A stretch of DNA of 64,000 bases from Sphaerisporangium corydalis (GTDB lineage: Bacteria > Actinomycetota > Actinomycetes > Streptosporangiales > Streptosporangiaceae), in assembly GCF_025506355.1 (NCBI RefSeq), contig NZ_JANZYP010000015.1, positions 62,001-126,000 of the forward strand, in the 5' to 3' direction. This document shows, piece by piece, positions 36,709 to 44,878 of this stretch. Each line of letters starts with the position of its first letter. Position 1 is the first letter of the stretch. A program made the position numbers and the translations under genes. The notes beneath the pieces are model-generated. The model saw only the letters and a list, made by a program, of their open reading frames with translations. It did no database searches and was not told where the DNA came from.

Positions 36709-37149
36709 TCACGCCTGGGCCGGCGCCCCGCCGAGGGAGCTGAGCAGCGCGGGCAACCGGCCGGTCGCCATGGCCATGACGATGGGATCCTGGTACTCGC
36801 GCCAGTGCGCGACCTTGCCCTCGCGCACCCTGAGCACCCCGATGAACGGCGCCCACGTCTCCTGGTCCGTGCCGGGGATCGTGCCGCCGAGCTCGTACTC
36901 GACCACGATCACCTCGGGGTCGGCCGACTCGTGGATCCGCACGTCGCGCCGCGTCAGCGCCGGCAGCGAGACGCCTTCCCCCTGGACGAAGGACATGAAC
37001 GCCTCGCGGCCCTCCCAGCAGCGGGGACGGCCGGGGGCGGCGAAGGGCGTCTCGATCACGACGTCCTCGGCGTAGAGGGCGGGGTCCATCGCCCCGGCGG
37101 CGAACATGTGCCGCTCGAAGACCTCTCGCGCGGTGGGGGTCGCGGCCAT
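36709..37149 (-). CDS. SnoaL-like / NTF2-fold protein
   Basis: 146 residues with the NTF2-like pattern AREVFERHMFAAGAMDPALYAEDVVIETPFAAPGRPRCWEGREAFMSFV and HWREYQDPIVMAMATG. Such proteins include polyketide cyclases, limonene-epoxide-hydrolase-like enzymes and many of unknown role. Divergent from a TetR gene with two operators of TGAGTGG form between them, so it is the likely regulated target. The acyl-CoA dehydrogenase gene follows 103 bp later on the same strand but has its own promoter. Confidence 0.8.
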   Translation of the reverse strand: MAATPTAREVFERHMFAAGAMDPALYAEDVVIETPFAAPGRPRCWEGREAFMSFVQGEGVSLPALTRRDVRIHESADPEVIVVEYELGGTIPGTDQETWAPFIGVLRVREGKVAHWREYQDPIVMAMATGRLPALLSSLGGAPAQA

Positions 37150-37244
37150 GGTGACTCCTTCTCGTCGTGGACGCCCCGGGACCGCGTCACGTCACGTCAC
37201 GACGCGCAAGAGGGGGCGGCCTGGATCGTGGACATCCGATAAGG

Positions 37245-37286
37245 TGAGTGGTGACTCAGGATCGAACATAATGAGTGGCCACTCAT
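37245..37286. promoter_or_regulatory. Two TetR operators TGAGTGG-NN-ACTCA in the divergent gap
   Basis: Site 1 is TGAGTGGTGACTCA (37245-37258) and site 2 is ATGAGTGGCCACTCAT (37271-37286, perfect 16-bp palindrome). Centres are 27 bp apart, about two and a half helical turns. They lie between the SnoaL gene and the TetR gene at 37310 and differ from the TGACTGG family nearby. Confidence 0.75.
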
Positions 37287-37309
37287 CTTGTCAATCGAAG
37301 GAGCCGCCC

Positions 37310-37876
37310 ATGCCCCCGACCGAGCCCCCCGCACTGCGGGCCGACGCCCGGCGCAACCGGGCGCGCATCCTCCGAGCGGCCGCGGAGGTCTTCGCCGAAC
37401 ACGGCGCCGCCGCCTCGACCGAGGAGGTCGCCATCCGGGCCGGGGTGGCCGCCGGCACGGTGTTCCGGCACTTCCCCACCAAGAAGGACCTGCTCCAGGC
37501 CATCATCAAGGACCTGCTGGAGAGCCTCACCGCCGAGGTGGACACCCTGGCCGCGGAGGGCGACCCGGCCACGGCGCTGTTCACGTTCTTCGGGCGGATG
37601 GTCGAGCAGGCGGTGGAGAAGAAGACCGTCGCCGACCTCCTCGCCGCCGACACCGGGGTGGACATCCAGGTCGCCGGGCCGGTCCAGTCACTCCAGACGG
37701 CCATCGAGACGCTGCTCACCGGCGCGCAGCGGGCCGGGGCCGTGCGTGACGACGTCCGCCTGGACGAGGTGATGGCCCTGCTCACCGGCGCCTGCCAGGG
37801 CGCCCTGCACGCAGGCTGGCCCCCGGACCTGCAAAAACGCACCCTGACCATCATCTTCAACGGCCTGCGCCCCTGA
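37310..37876 (+). CDS. TetR family regulator (divergent from SnoaL gene)
   Basis: 188 residues. HTH: RRNRARILRAAAEVFAEHGAAASTEEVAIRAGVAAGTVFRHFPTKKDLLQAI. The C-terminal domain (SBP/TetR_C type with ALFTFFGRMVEQAVEKKTVADLLA) is typical of regulators often called YcdC/AcrR-like. ATG at 37310 follows GAAGGAG. The twin TGAGTGG palindromes just upstream are its expected sites, giving autoregulation and control of the SnoaL gene. Confidence 0.87.
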   Translation: MPPTEPPALRADARRNRARILRAAAEVFAEHGAAASTEEVAIRAGVAAGTVFRHFPTKKDLLQAIIKDLLESLTAEVDTLAAEGDPATALFTFFGRMVEQAVEKKTVADLLAADTGVDIQVAGPVQSLQTAIETLLTGAQRAGAVRDDVRLDEVMALLTGACQGALHAGWPPDLQKRTLTIIFNGLRP

Positions 37877-37983
37877 CCCACCTGGACGCCGCAATGGGGG
37901 TCCCGGCGCGTCACCGGCCATCATCTTTCGCGGCCTGCGCCCTCGACCGTCCGAGACGGGCAGCCGGGAGGGGTCCTGGTGGG

Positions 37984-38634
37984 TCAGGGGCCGGGGAAGG
38001 CGGAGCGGGGGAGGCCGACCTCGCGGGAGGCGGCGATGCGGGCGTGCTCCAGGAGGCGCTTGCGTGACAGCACCGACGGATGCAGGGTGTAGCGGATGAT
38101 CAGGCCGTCGAGCATGCCGTCGAGGCGCTCGGCGGCGCCCGCCGGGTCCTCGCAGACGAACTCGCCCGACTCGACGCCGGCCCTGACGACCTGCTCGACC
38201 GAGCCGATCCACGCCGTCTCCAGCTCCAGCAGGATGTCCTGGACGACCTTCTCCCGCAGACCGGCCGCGAAGGCGTCGATCCACAGCAGCCAGCTCTGGT
38301 CGGTGCGCGAGCGCGGGATGTAGAACCGCAGGACCCTGTCGAGGCGCTCGACGGCGGTTCCTGAGCCCCTGACCAGCTCTTTCAGCCGGGCGACCTCGGT
38401 GTCGATGGTCGTGCGGAGCATCGCCGTGATCAGTTCGTCCTTGGTGGCGAAGTGATAGTGGATCAGCCCGCCGCTCACGTTCGTCGCCTTGGCGATGTCG
38501 GCGACGCGGGTGCTGGAGATGCCCCGTTCGAGCACCACCCGGCGCGCCGCCTCAAGCAGCTCCGCCCGGCGCTGATCGGCCTGGTCGGCCCGGCTCCCGC
38601 GTGTCCCCTCGGCTGTACCCTCCGTACTGCGCAC
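37984..38634 (-). CDS. TetR family regulator (BetI-like), candidate master of the TGACTGG regulon
   Basis: 216 residues from GTG 38634. HTH: RRAELLEAARRVVLERGISSTRVADIAKATNVSGGLIHYHFATKDELITAML; the C-terminal half (LDRVLRFYIPRSRTDQSWLLWIDAFAAGLREKVVQDIL) fits the BetI-type ligand domain. Divergent from the CoA ligase at 38790. The gap contains a perfect operator (38760) and a degenerate one (38676) nearer this gene, as expected for autoregulation. The same palindrome lies before the acyl-CoA dehydrogenase at 36605 and between the oxidoreductase and importer operons at 17581, so this protein probably regulates all of them; which TetR protein binds is inference. Confidence 0.85.
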   Translation of the reverse strand: MRSTEGTAEGTRGSRADQADQRRAELLEAARRVVLERGISSTRVADIAKATNVSGGLIHYHFATKDELITAMLRTTIDTEVARLKELVRGSGTAVERLDRVLRFYIPRSRTDQSWLLWIDAFAAGLREKVVQDILLELETAWIGSVEQVVRAGVESGEFVCEDPAGAAERLDGMLDGLIIRYTLHPSVLSRKRLLEHARIAASREVGLPRSAFPGP

Positions 38635-38675
38635 GGCCAGATCCTACCCGAGCTCCCCGCCACCCGCTTTCACTT

Positions 38676-38693
38676 ACTGGTGGTTCAGTCAGA
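38676..38693. promoter_or_regulatory. Degenerate TGACTGG-family operator near the TetR gene
   Basis: TTACTGG-TGGT-TCAGTCA matches the 18-bp operator at 12 of 14 arm positions. It is 42 bp before the GTG of the TetR gene and 66 bp from the perfect site at 38760. Confidence 0.5.
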
Positions 38694-38759
38694 CCGATTC
38701 CCCTCCCCTGCGGCACCAGGGCGCGCGGGGAGAGGATCCACGGCTACGGGCTTGACGTT

Positions 38760-38777
38760 TGACTGGCCAGCCAGTCA
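38760..38777. promoter_or_regulatory. TGACTGG-N4-CCAGTCA operator before the CoA ligase
   Basis: Perfect 7-bp arms around CCAG, ending 12 bp before the GTG. The left arm overlaps a TTGACT box (38759-38764). TATGAA after 16 bases would place transcription start at or beyond the GTG, so a leaderless transcript or another promoter is possible. Same arrangement as at 36629. Confidence 0.7.
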
Positions 38778-38789
38778 GTCTATGAAGGT

Positions 38790-41348
38790 GTGAAGCTGAC
38801 GCGCCTGCTCGCGCCCGGGTCCGTCGCCGTCGTCGGGCCCTCCACCCGGCCCGGCTCGTACGGCAACCTCGCCGTGGCCAACCTGGTCGCCGCGGGGTTC
38901 CCCGGACCGGTCTTCGGCGTGCATCCGACCGCCACCGAGGTCCACGGCGTGCCCTGCGTCCCGGCGATCGCGGACCTGCCTGTCGTACCGGACGCCGTCG
39001 TGATCGCGACCCCCGCCGCCACCGTGCCCGGACTGATCACCGAGGCCGGGGAGCACGGCTGCGGCGGGGCCGTGGTGTTCGCGGCCGGGTTCGCCGAAGT
39101 GCCCGGCTCCTCGGCCGGGCGGCGGCTGGAGGACGAGCTGATCGCCGCCGCGGCGGCGTACGACATGCCGGTGTGCGGGCCGAACGGGAACGGGATCGTC
39201 GCGGTCGCGGGCCGGGCGCCCCTGTGGGGGGACGCCTACACGCCGCGCCGCGCGGGGCCGATCGCCCTGGTCTCCCAGAGCGGGAACGTCGCCGTCAACG
39301 CGCTGCTCAGCACGCGTGCCCTCCGGCTGCACACTGTCGTGTCCTGCGGCAACCAGTCCGTGGTCGGCACCTCCGGGTACCTCGCCGCGCTCGCCGAGAT
39401 GGGCGGGGTCCGGTCGGTCGCGCTGTACGTGGAGGACGAGGGCGACGGCGCGAGCCTCGCCACCGCCCTGGCCACCTGCGCCGACGCCGGCATCGGGGTG
39501 GCCGTGCTCAAGGCCGGTACGAGCCTGCTCGGCGCCTCGGCCGCCGCGGCGCATACCGGCGCGGTCGCCGGTGACGCGCGAGTGCTCAGGGCCCTGGTCG
39601 AGGAGGCCGGCGGCGCCTGGGCCACCAACCCCCACGAACTCCTCGAACTATCCAAAACCCTCGCCCACGGCACCCGCCGCACCCCCGGCTCCCGTTCCCC
39701 CCATGCCCACCGGAACCCCTCCCCCCACGACGACAGGGAGGGCACGGCACGCGGACGTAAGGACGAAGCCCTGCTTGAGGGTGTGGATATCCCCGGGGGT
39801 GCTGATGTGCCGGAAGGTGTGGGAATGGCGGGAGGCGTGGGCGTATTGGCGGGTGAGGGGGTGTTGGTCGTGACATGTTCGGGGGGTGACGCGGCCGTGG
39901 GTGCCGACGAGGCCGCGCGGCTGGGTGTGCCGTTACCGCCGCTCGCCGCGTCCACGCGGACCGCGCTCGCCGGCGTCCTGCCGCCGACGGCGACCCCCGG
40001 CAACCCGCTCGACTACACGGCGGTCATCTTCGGGGACCGGCGGCGTACCGCCGACCTGATCAGGATCGGCGCGGCCGACGAGGCGATCGGGCCGGTGCTC
40101 GTGTACTACGACCGGCCGGCGCTGATGAGCGACGACGCGGCGGTGGAATGGGACGGCGCGCTGGAGGGGGTGATCGAGGCCGCCGCCGGGCTGGAAGGGC
40201 GGGTGATCGTCGCCTCGACCCTGCCGGAACTGATGCCCGAGGAGACCGCCGAGCGGCTGGTCGACCATGGCGTCATCCCAGTGGCCGGCCTCACCGAAGG
40301 CATCCTCTGCGCCAGAGCGCTCCTCACCCCCCTCGGGAACGGGGATCGGCTACGCGAGATCGCCACTGCGGCTCAGCTCTCACTGTCCATGACCCCCGGT
40401 AGAGCCGCCCGCACCGCCCTGACGGCCTCCGGAACAGGGGTCCCCGCCACGAGCACCTCAGGCCGGACGATTCCCGGTGAAGTACCGGGTGAAGATCCCG
40501 GTGAACTCCCGGGTGAGCTTCTTGGCGAGGGTTCGGGGATGGCTCCCGGTGAGGTTCCGGGGCGCGGTCCGGGTAATGGTCGGGGGCAGGAGGGGTGGCT
40601 GGCTGAGCATGAGGGGAAGGCGTTGCTGAGGGGGCATGGCGTGTCCGTGCCCAGGGGGGTCGTGGTGCGTACCGCCGAGGAGGCCGTTCGCGCGGCGGGT
40701 GCGCTCGGCACGGCCGTCGCGCTCAAGCTCACCGGCGCTCACCTGCGGCACAAGACCGACGTCGGAGCCCTGCTCCTCGACGTGCGCGGCGCGGAGGCGG
40801 TACGGGCCGGGGCCGGGGCGCTCCTCGCCTCGGCGGCGGGGCCGGGTACGGCGCTCCTCGCCTCGGCGGGGCCGGGTACGGCGATCCCCGCCTCGGCGGG
40901 GCCGGGTATGGCGATCCCCGCCTCTGCGGGGCCGGGTATGGCGATCCCCGCCTCTCCGGCGGGGCCGGGGACGGCGATCCTCGTCGAGGAGATGGTCCCG
41001 GCGGGGGTGGAACTGCTGGTCGCGGTCCGCCGGGACGGCGTCGTGCCCGTTCTGGTGCTGGCCATGGGCGGGACGTGGGTGGAGGTCCTGGACGACGCCG
41101 TCCTGATCCCGCTCCCGGCCGGACCCCAGCAGGTAGCCGAGGCCGTCCTGCGACTACGGGGCGCGCCGACGCTGACCGGCGCGCGCGGGCGGCCTCCCGT
41201 GGACCTGGCCGCGCTCGGCCGACTCGCCTCCCGGGTGGGTGAGCTGGCCCTGTCGGACAACCTCGACCTGGTGGAACTGAATCCGGTGATCGCCGGCCCG
41301 GACCACGTGACCGCCGCCGACGCGATCATCAGGAGACGTCCCCGCTGA
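38790..41348 (+). CDS. ADP-forming-type acyl-CoA synthetase (CoA ligase) with repeat insertions
   Basis: 852 residues; normal single-chain members have about 700. Converts acid, ATP and CoA to acyl-CoA. Order: CoA-binding Rossmann domain (LLAPGSVAVVGPSTRPGSYGN), succinyl-CoA-ligase-like domain with GTSLLGASAAAAHTGAVAGD and the phospho-relay histidine H255, then an ATP-grasp domain (AEHEGKALLRGHGVSVPRGV, AVALKLTGAHLRHKTDVGALLLDV, ILVEEMVPAGVELLVAVRRD). Three inserts of low complexity: bases about 39670-39860, about 40480-40595 (GEVPGEDPGELPGE type) and 40828-40983 (ten-residue ASAGPGTAIP units inside the ATP-grasp fold). GTG at 38790 fits the conserved N-terminus. Controlled by the operator at 38760. 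The 3' end is the first unit of the 104-bp array. Confidence 0.85.
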   Translation: MKLTRLLAPGSVAVVGPSTRPGSYGNLAVANLVAAGFPGPVFGVHPTATEVHGVPCVPAIADLPVVPDAVVIATPAATVPGLITEAGEHGCGGAVVFAAGFAEVPGSSAGRRLEDELIAAAAAYDMPVCGPNGNGIVAVAGRAPLWGDAYTPRRAGPIALVSQSGNVAVNALLSTRALRLHTVVSCGNQSVVGTSGYLAALAEMGGVRSVALYVEDEGDGASLATALATCADAGIGVAVLKAGTSLLGASAAAAHTGAVAGDARVLRALVEEAGGAWATNPHELLELSKTLAHGTRRTPGSRSPHAHRNPSPHDDREGTARGRKDEALLEGVDIPGGADVPEGVGMAGGVGVLAGEGVLVVTCSGGDAAVGADEAARLGVPLPPLAASTRTALAGVLPPTATPGNPLDYTAVIFGDRRRTADLIRIGAADEAIGPVLVYYDRPALMSDDAAVEWDGALEGVIEAAAGLEGRVIVASTLPELMPEETAERLVDHGVIPVAGLTEGILCARALLTPLGNGDRLREIATAAQLSLSMTPGRAARTALTASGTGVPATSTSGRTIPGEVPGEDPGELPGELLGEGSGMAPGEVPGRGPGNGRGQEGWLAEHEGKALLRGHGVSVPRGVVVRTAEEAVRAAGALGTAVALKLTGAHLRHKTDVGALLLDVRGAEAVRAGAGALLASAAGPGTALLASAGPGTAIPASAGPGMAIPASAGPGMAIPASPAGPGTAILVEEMVPAGVELLVAVRRDGVVPVLVLAMGGTWVEVLDDAVLIPLPAGPQQVAEAVLRLRGAPTLTGARGRPPVDLAALGRLASRVGELALSDNLDLVELNPVIAGPDHVTAADAIIRRRPR
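40828..40983. repeat. 30-bp coding repeat, five units, in the CoA ligase gene
   Basis: Units at 40828-40860 (33 bp), 40861-40890, 40891-40920, 40921-40950 and 40951-40983 (33 bp). Core GGGGCCGGGTA and GGCGATCCCCG. It encodes ASAGPG(T/M)AIP repeats and lies in the ATP-grasp domain between the VRGAEAV helix and the VEEMV strand. Confidence 0.88.
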
Positions 41349-41660
41349 CCCCCAGGACCACGAAGACGCCATTGGGCTCCCCGCTGAACGCGACCGCCGC
41401 GCCCGACCACGTGACCGCCGCCGGAGCCGTCATCAGAAGACATCCTGGCTGACCCCGAGGATCACGAACACGCCACCCAGGTTCCCGCTGAACGCGATCG
41501 CCGGCCTCGAACGCGTGACCGTCGCCGATGCGGTCATCAGGAGATGTTCCCGCTGACCGTCAAGGGCTTGAACACGTCATCGGGCTCCCCGCCGAGCGCG
41601 ATCACGTGAGCGCCGCCGACGTCGTCGTCAGGAGGCATCCCCCCTGGCCGCCCAGGGCCG
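41276..41660. repeat. 104-bp tandem repeat from the end of the CoA ligase gene into the gap
   Basis: The last about 70 bp of the gene, including its stop codon, recur downstream in decaying form. GACCACGTGA is at 41301 and 41405; its variants GAACGCGTGA and GATCACGTGA are at 41509 and 41600 (spacings 104, 104 and 91). Each copy also keeps CGCTGAACGCGATCGCC-, GTCATCAGGAGA- and CCCGCTGACC-like blocks. The remaining bases to 41753 (about 90 bp) hold nothing recognisable. The array therefore fills most of the 405-bp gap between this gene and the ferritin-like gene. Confidence 0.85.
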
Positions 41661-41753
41661 CGGGCTCCCCCGCCGAAGGCGAGGGCAGCTCGCTGAGCTC
41701 TCAGCACCGAGATGGTTCCGGGGTGGGTGCAGGGTGGGGGGAGCGGGATGGGG

Positions 41754-42170
41754 CTACTCGCCCAGGGCGCCCTGGAGGTCCATGACGTGGTCCTGGGTTT
41801 GCTGGAGGAGCGGGCGGAGCGCCTCGGCCACGTCGGGGAGGCCGAGTTCCATGGCCTGCTGGACCCGGTCGCGGTACCGCTGGAGCTGGGCCTCCTCGAG
41901 GTCCAAGTCGAGCCGCAGCGCGGCGGCGCCGTCCGGCACGCTCGGGATCTCGGGCACCGAGACCGACGGGATCCCGCCGAGGAAGGCGATCTGCCCGGCG
42001 AGCGTCGTCGCGTGGTCCAGTTCCTGGTGCAGGTGGACCTTCAGCTCCTCAATGATGCTCTGGTACTCGGCCCCCTTGATCGTCGCGGTGTGCTGGGCGT
42101 ACTGGACGATCGAGCGGTACTCGCTCTCCAGGTCCTCGTTGAGAAGGGCGATGAAACTGTGCTGGTCCAC
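41754..42170 (-). CDS. Ferritin-like (bacterioferritin-type) protein
   Basis: 138 residues forming a four-helix bundle. LNEDLESEYRSIVQYAQH and EELKVHLHQELDHATTLAGQIAFLGG supply the Glu and ExxH iron ligands of ferritin-like di-iron proteins, and YRDRVQQAMELGLPDVAEALRPLLQQTQDHVMDL gives the third ligand pattern. Shorter than haem bacterioferritin (about 158), and the haem methionine is not evident. Likely stores or detoxifies iron or acts in redox stress. Monocistronic. Confidence 0.78.
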   Translation of the reverse strand: MDQHSFIALLNEDLESEYRSIVQYAQHTATIKGAEYQSIIEELKVHLHQELDHATTLAGQIAFLGGIPSVSVPEIPSVPDGAAALRLDLDLEEAQLQRYRDRVQQAMELGLPDVAEALRPLLQQTQDHVMDLQGALGE

Positions 42171-42333
42171 GCTTGGTCATCCTTTCCTCAGCCGTAGAGG
42201 TCACCCTCCTACCCCCTATCGCGGCGACAATGCGAGACCGCCTCCCTCACTCCCCGTAGCCGCGAACCCGATCCCCGTCGCGCCCTGACCTGGCAATCGT
42301 TGTGCTCGGCTTGGCGGGCGGGGTTCGTCGTGG

Positions 42334-44841
42334 TCAGCCCAGTTTGTACAGGGACTGGTCGGTGGTGGCGCCGTATTCTGCGGGGTCTACGACGGTCCCG
42401 TGGGACTGGACCCAGGTGGTGATCTCGTTGTTGCCGCGTGCGGGGCCGCCCATCCCTCCGCCGAGGATGATGTACTTCAGCTTGCCGCTGGTGACGTACT
42501 CCTGGAGCTTCGCCACGGTCATGGCGTTGTCGCTCCCGGTGAAGCCGCCCATCGCGATGACCGGCTCGCCGCCGGTGGCCAAGATGATCGACGAGGCGCT
42601 CTGCGCGCTGGCGACCGCGACCAGCCAGGTGGCACCGCCCCGGTTCTTCCGCAGGTAGGAGATCATCGCGGCGCTCACGTTCCCGCCCCGGCCACCGCCG
42701 AAGCCGCCGCGCGCCTGAGCCCCCACGCCACCCGGCCCGTCCGCGCCGGAAGTACCCCCGTTCGTCCCGAGGGCACCATTCGCCCCGGGGCTGCCGCCGT
42801 CCGCCCCGGGGGCACCGGCGACCGACCCGGGGGCACCGCCGTTCGTCCCGGGGGTGCCGTTCGTCCCGGGGGTGCCGTTCGTCGTGCCCGGTGGGTTGCC
42901 CAGGGGGTCGCCTTGGCCGCCGGGGAACCGGCCGCGCGCGCCCCCGGGGCCGCCCATACCCCCGGGGCCGCCGATACCCCCGGGGCCGCCCATGCCGCCG
43001 GGGCCGCCGAAGCCGCCGCTCCCCTCCGGGCCGGCCGTGGGGTTGGTGCCGTTCACGGCCGAGGACAGCGGGGTGAGCGCGTACGCGGCCGGGCCGGCGA
43101 GACCGCCTACCAGGCCGAGCACCAGCGCGCCCGCCGCCAACCGTACCCGGCCCCGGGCGCCGAGGCGCGCCACGAGCAGTCCGATCGCGGCGATGGCGCA
43201 CAGCCCGGCGACGGCGAAGGCGAGCCAGGGCGCCCAGTCCGGGGTGCGGCGCAGCAGGGCGAACGCCCAGGCGCCGGTGACCGCGACGCCGGCCGGCAGT
43301 GCCCACGCCCATGTCCGGGACCGCTGGTACGCCTGCCACATCAGCACGCCGCCGAGCCCGGTCAGGGCCGCGAGCGCGGGCGCCAGCGCGGTGGAGTAGT
43401 ACGGGTGGAACGTCCCGGCGGAGAAGCTGAACACGGCGTAGTGCACGACGAGCCATCCGCCCCACAGCAACAGCGCGGCCCGCACCCCCGAGCGGCGCCC
43501 GGCCAACGGAGCATCACCTTCCAGCGGGACGTGATCGTCCTGACCGGGGCCGGAGTCGATCACCGCCCGGCTGCCATGACCGGCCTCACCAGGACCGGAG
43601 CCGAACCCCGCCTGGCTGCCGTGACCGTCCTGACCGGGGCCAAAACCGATCCCCACCCGGCTGCCGTCCTCACCAGGGTCGGAGTCGATCCTCGCCGGGT
43701 GGCCACCCGAAGTGGCCGTCGCGAGGGTGCGGCCGTGTCGGTGGGTCGTCAGTAGGAGACCGCAGGTCAGGGCGAGGGTGGCGAAGGGGATCAGCCAGGA
43801 GATCTGGCCGGCCATCACGTCGTTGAACAGCCGCCCCGCGCCCGACGCCCCGCCGAACCCGCCCCCACCACCGAACCCGCCGTTGCCCGCGCCGCCACCG
43901 AAGACGCGGCCCAGGCCGTTGTAGCCGATGACCAGGTCCCAGACGGTGTTGTCGGTACTGCCGCCGATGTACGGCCGGTCGGCGGCGGGCCACAGGTCGA
44001 CGGCGACCATCCACCAGGCACTCGACACCAGCAGGACGGCGCCGGCCGCCAGCAGGTGCCCGAGGCGCCGCAGGAGCCCGCCGGGGGCGGCGTACAGGTA
44101 GACCAGCGCGAACGCGGGAACCACGAGGTATGCCTGGAGCATCTTGGTGGTGAAGGCCATGCCGACGAGCAGGCCGCAGATCGCCAGAGTGCGCATCCGC
44201 CCGGTCCTGATCGCCTCGGCGCACAACCAGGCGGCGGCGACCAGGAGCAGCACGAGGATCGTGTCGGGGTTGTTGTCCCGGTTGATCGCCACGGTGATCG
44301 GTGTCAGCGTCATCACCATGGCCGCGACCAGCCCGGCCGCGTGACCCTGCGCTCTTCTGAGGGCCGGGCGCGCGAGGGACTGGGCTCCCCCGAGGGCACC
44401 GCGCACGGGAGGTTGGTTTCCACCGAAGGCTCGGCGTACGGCCGAGTGGACCAGGGCCACCGAGGCGACGCCCGCCACGGCCTGTGGGAGGAGCATGCTC
44501 CAGGTGCCGAAGCCGAAGATCCGTGCCGACAGTCCCATGACCCAGAGCGCGAACGGCGGCTTGTCGACGGTGATGTACGACGCGGAGTCGACCGCGCCGA
44601 AGAAGAACGCCTTCCAGCTCCGGGTGCCCGACAGGATGGCGGCGGAGTAGTAGTCGTTGGCGTAGCCGTTGCGGCCGAGGGCCCAGGTGTACAGGAGCGC
44701 CGCGAGCGCGAGCGTGCCGATCAGAGCGGGCCGCGCCCAGCGCGGATCGTCCGGCCCACCGAGCAGTGCCCGGGACAGGCGCCCCCGCGCGACGGGGCCG
44801 CGGTGCCCCGCGACGGCGACCGGGTTCTCGATGACGGTCAT
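42334..44841 (-). CDS. GT39/ArnT-like polyprenyl-phosphate glycosyltransferase (YkcA/B-type) with soluble C-terminal domain
   Basis: 835 residues. About twelve membrane helices with the GT39 features YYSAAILSGTRSWKAFFFGAVDSASYITVDKPPFALWVMGLS (acidic motif in the first loop), then a C-terminal domain of about 140 residues (TWLVAVASAQSASSIILATGGEPVIAMGGFTGSD to KYIILGG) typical of the YkcA/YkcB type. Long Gly/Pro-rich tracts (GGPGGMGGPGGIGG near base 42950; TNGTPGTNGG near 42850) join the two, and a repeat insert (DSGPGQDDH-like, 43530-43690) lies in a loop. It would move a sugar from a polyprenyl carrier to a wall glycan or protein outside the membrane. Last gene after the GT2-GtrA gene and a two-component system. 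Confidence 0.83.
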   Translation of the reverse strand: MTVIENPVAVAGHRGPVARGRLSRALLGGPDDPRWARPALIGTLALAALLYTWALGRNGYANDYYSAAILSGTRSWKAFFFGAVDSASYITVDKPPFALWVMGLSARIFGFGTWSMLLPQAVAGVASVALVHSAVRRAFGGNQPPVRGALGGAQSLARPALRRAQGHAAGLVAAMVMTLTPITVAINRDNNPDTILVLLLVAAAWLCAEAIRTGRMRTLAICGLLVGMAFTTKMLQAYLVVPAFALVYLYAAPGGLLRRLGHLLAAGAVLLVSSAWWMVAVDLWPAADRPYIGGSTDNTVWDLVIGYNGLGRVFGGGAGNGGFGGGGGFGGASGAGRLFNDVMAGQISWLIPFATLALTCGLLLTTHRHGRTLATATSGGHPARIDSDPGEDGSRVGIGFGPGQDGHGSQAGFGSGPGEAGHGSRAVIDSGPGQDDHVPLEGDAPLAGRRSGVRAALLLWGGWLVVHYAVFSFSAGTFHPYYSTALAPALAALTGLGGVLMWQAYQRSRTWAWALPAGVAVTGAWAFALLRRTPDWAPWLAFAVAGLCAIAAIGLLVARLGARGRVRLAAGALVLGLVGGLAGPAAYALTPLSSAVNGTNPTAGPEGSGGFGGPGGMGGPGGIGGPGGMGGPGGARGRFPGGQGDPLGNPPGTTNGTPGTNGTPGTNGGAPGSVAGAPGADGGSPGANGALGTNGGTSGADGPGGVGAQARGGFGGGRGGNVSAAMISYLRKNRGGATWLVAVASAQSASSIILATGGEPVIAMGGFTGSDNAMTVAKLQEYVTSGKLKYIILGGGMGGPARGNNEITTWVQSHGTVVDPAEYGATTDQSLYKLG

Positions 44842-44878
44842 CGGCCGTTCTCCTTCGGGCGTTCCGGGTCGGGGGCGG

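Noticed and set aside
42209-43465. 418-codon minus-strand frame overlapping the GT39 gene
   Set aside because: Out-of-frame reading of the Gly/Pro-coding repeats; the GT39 frame has membrane helices and conserved motifs.
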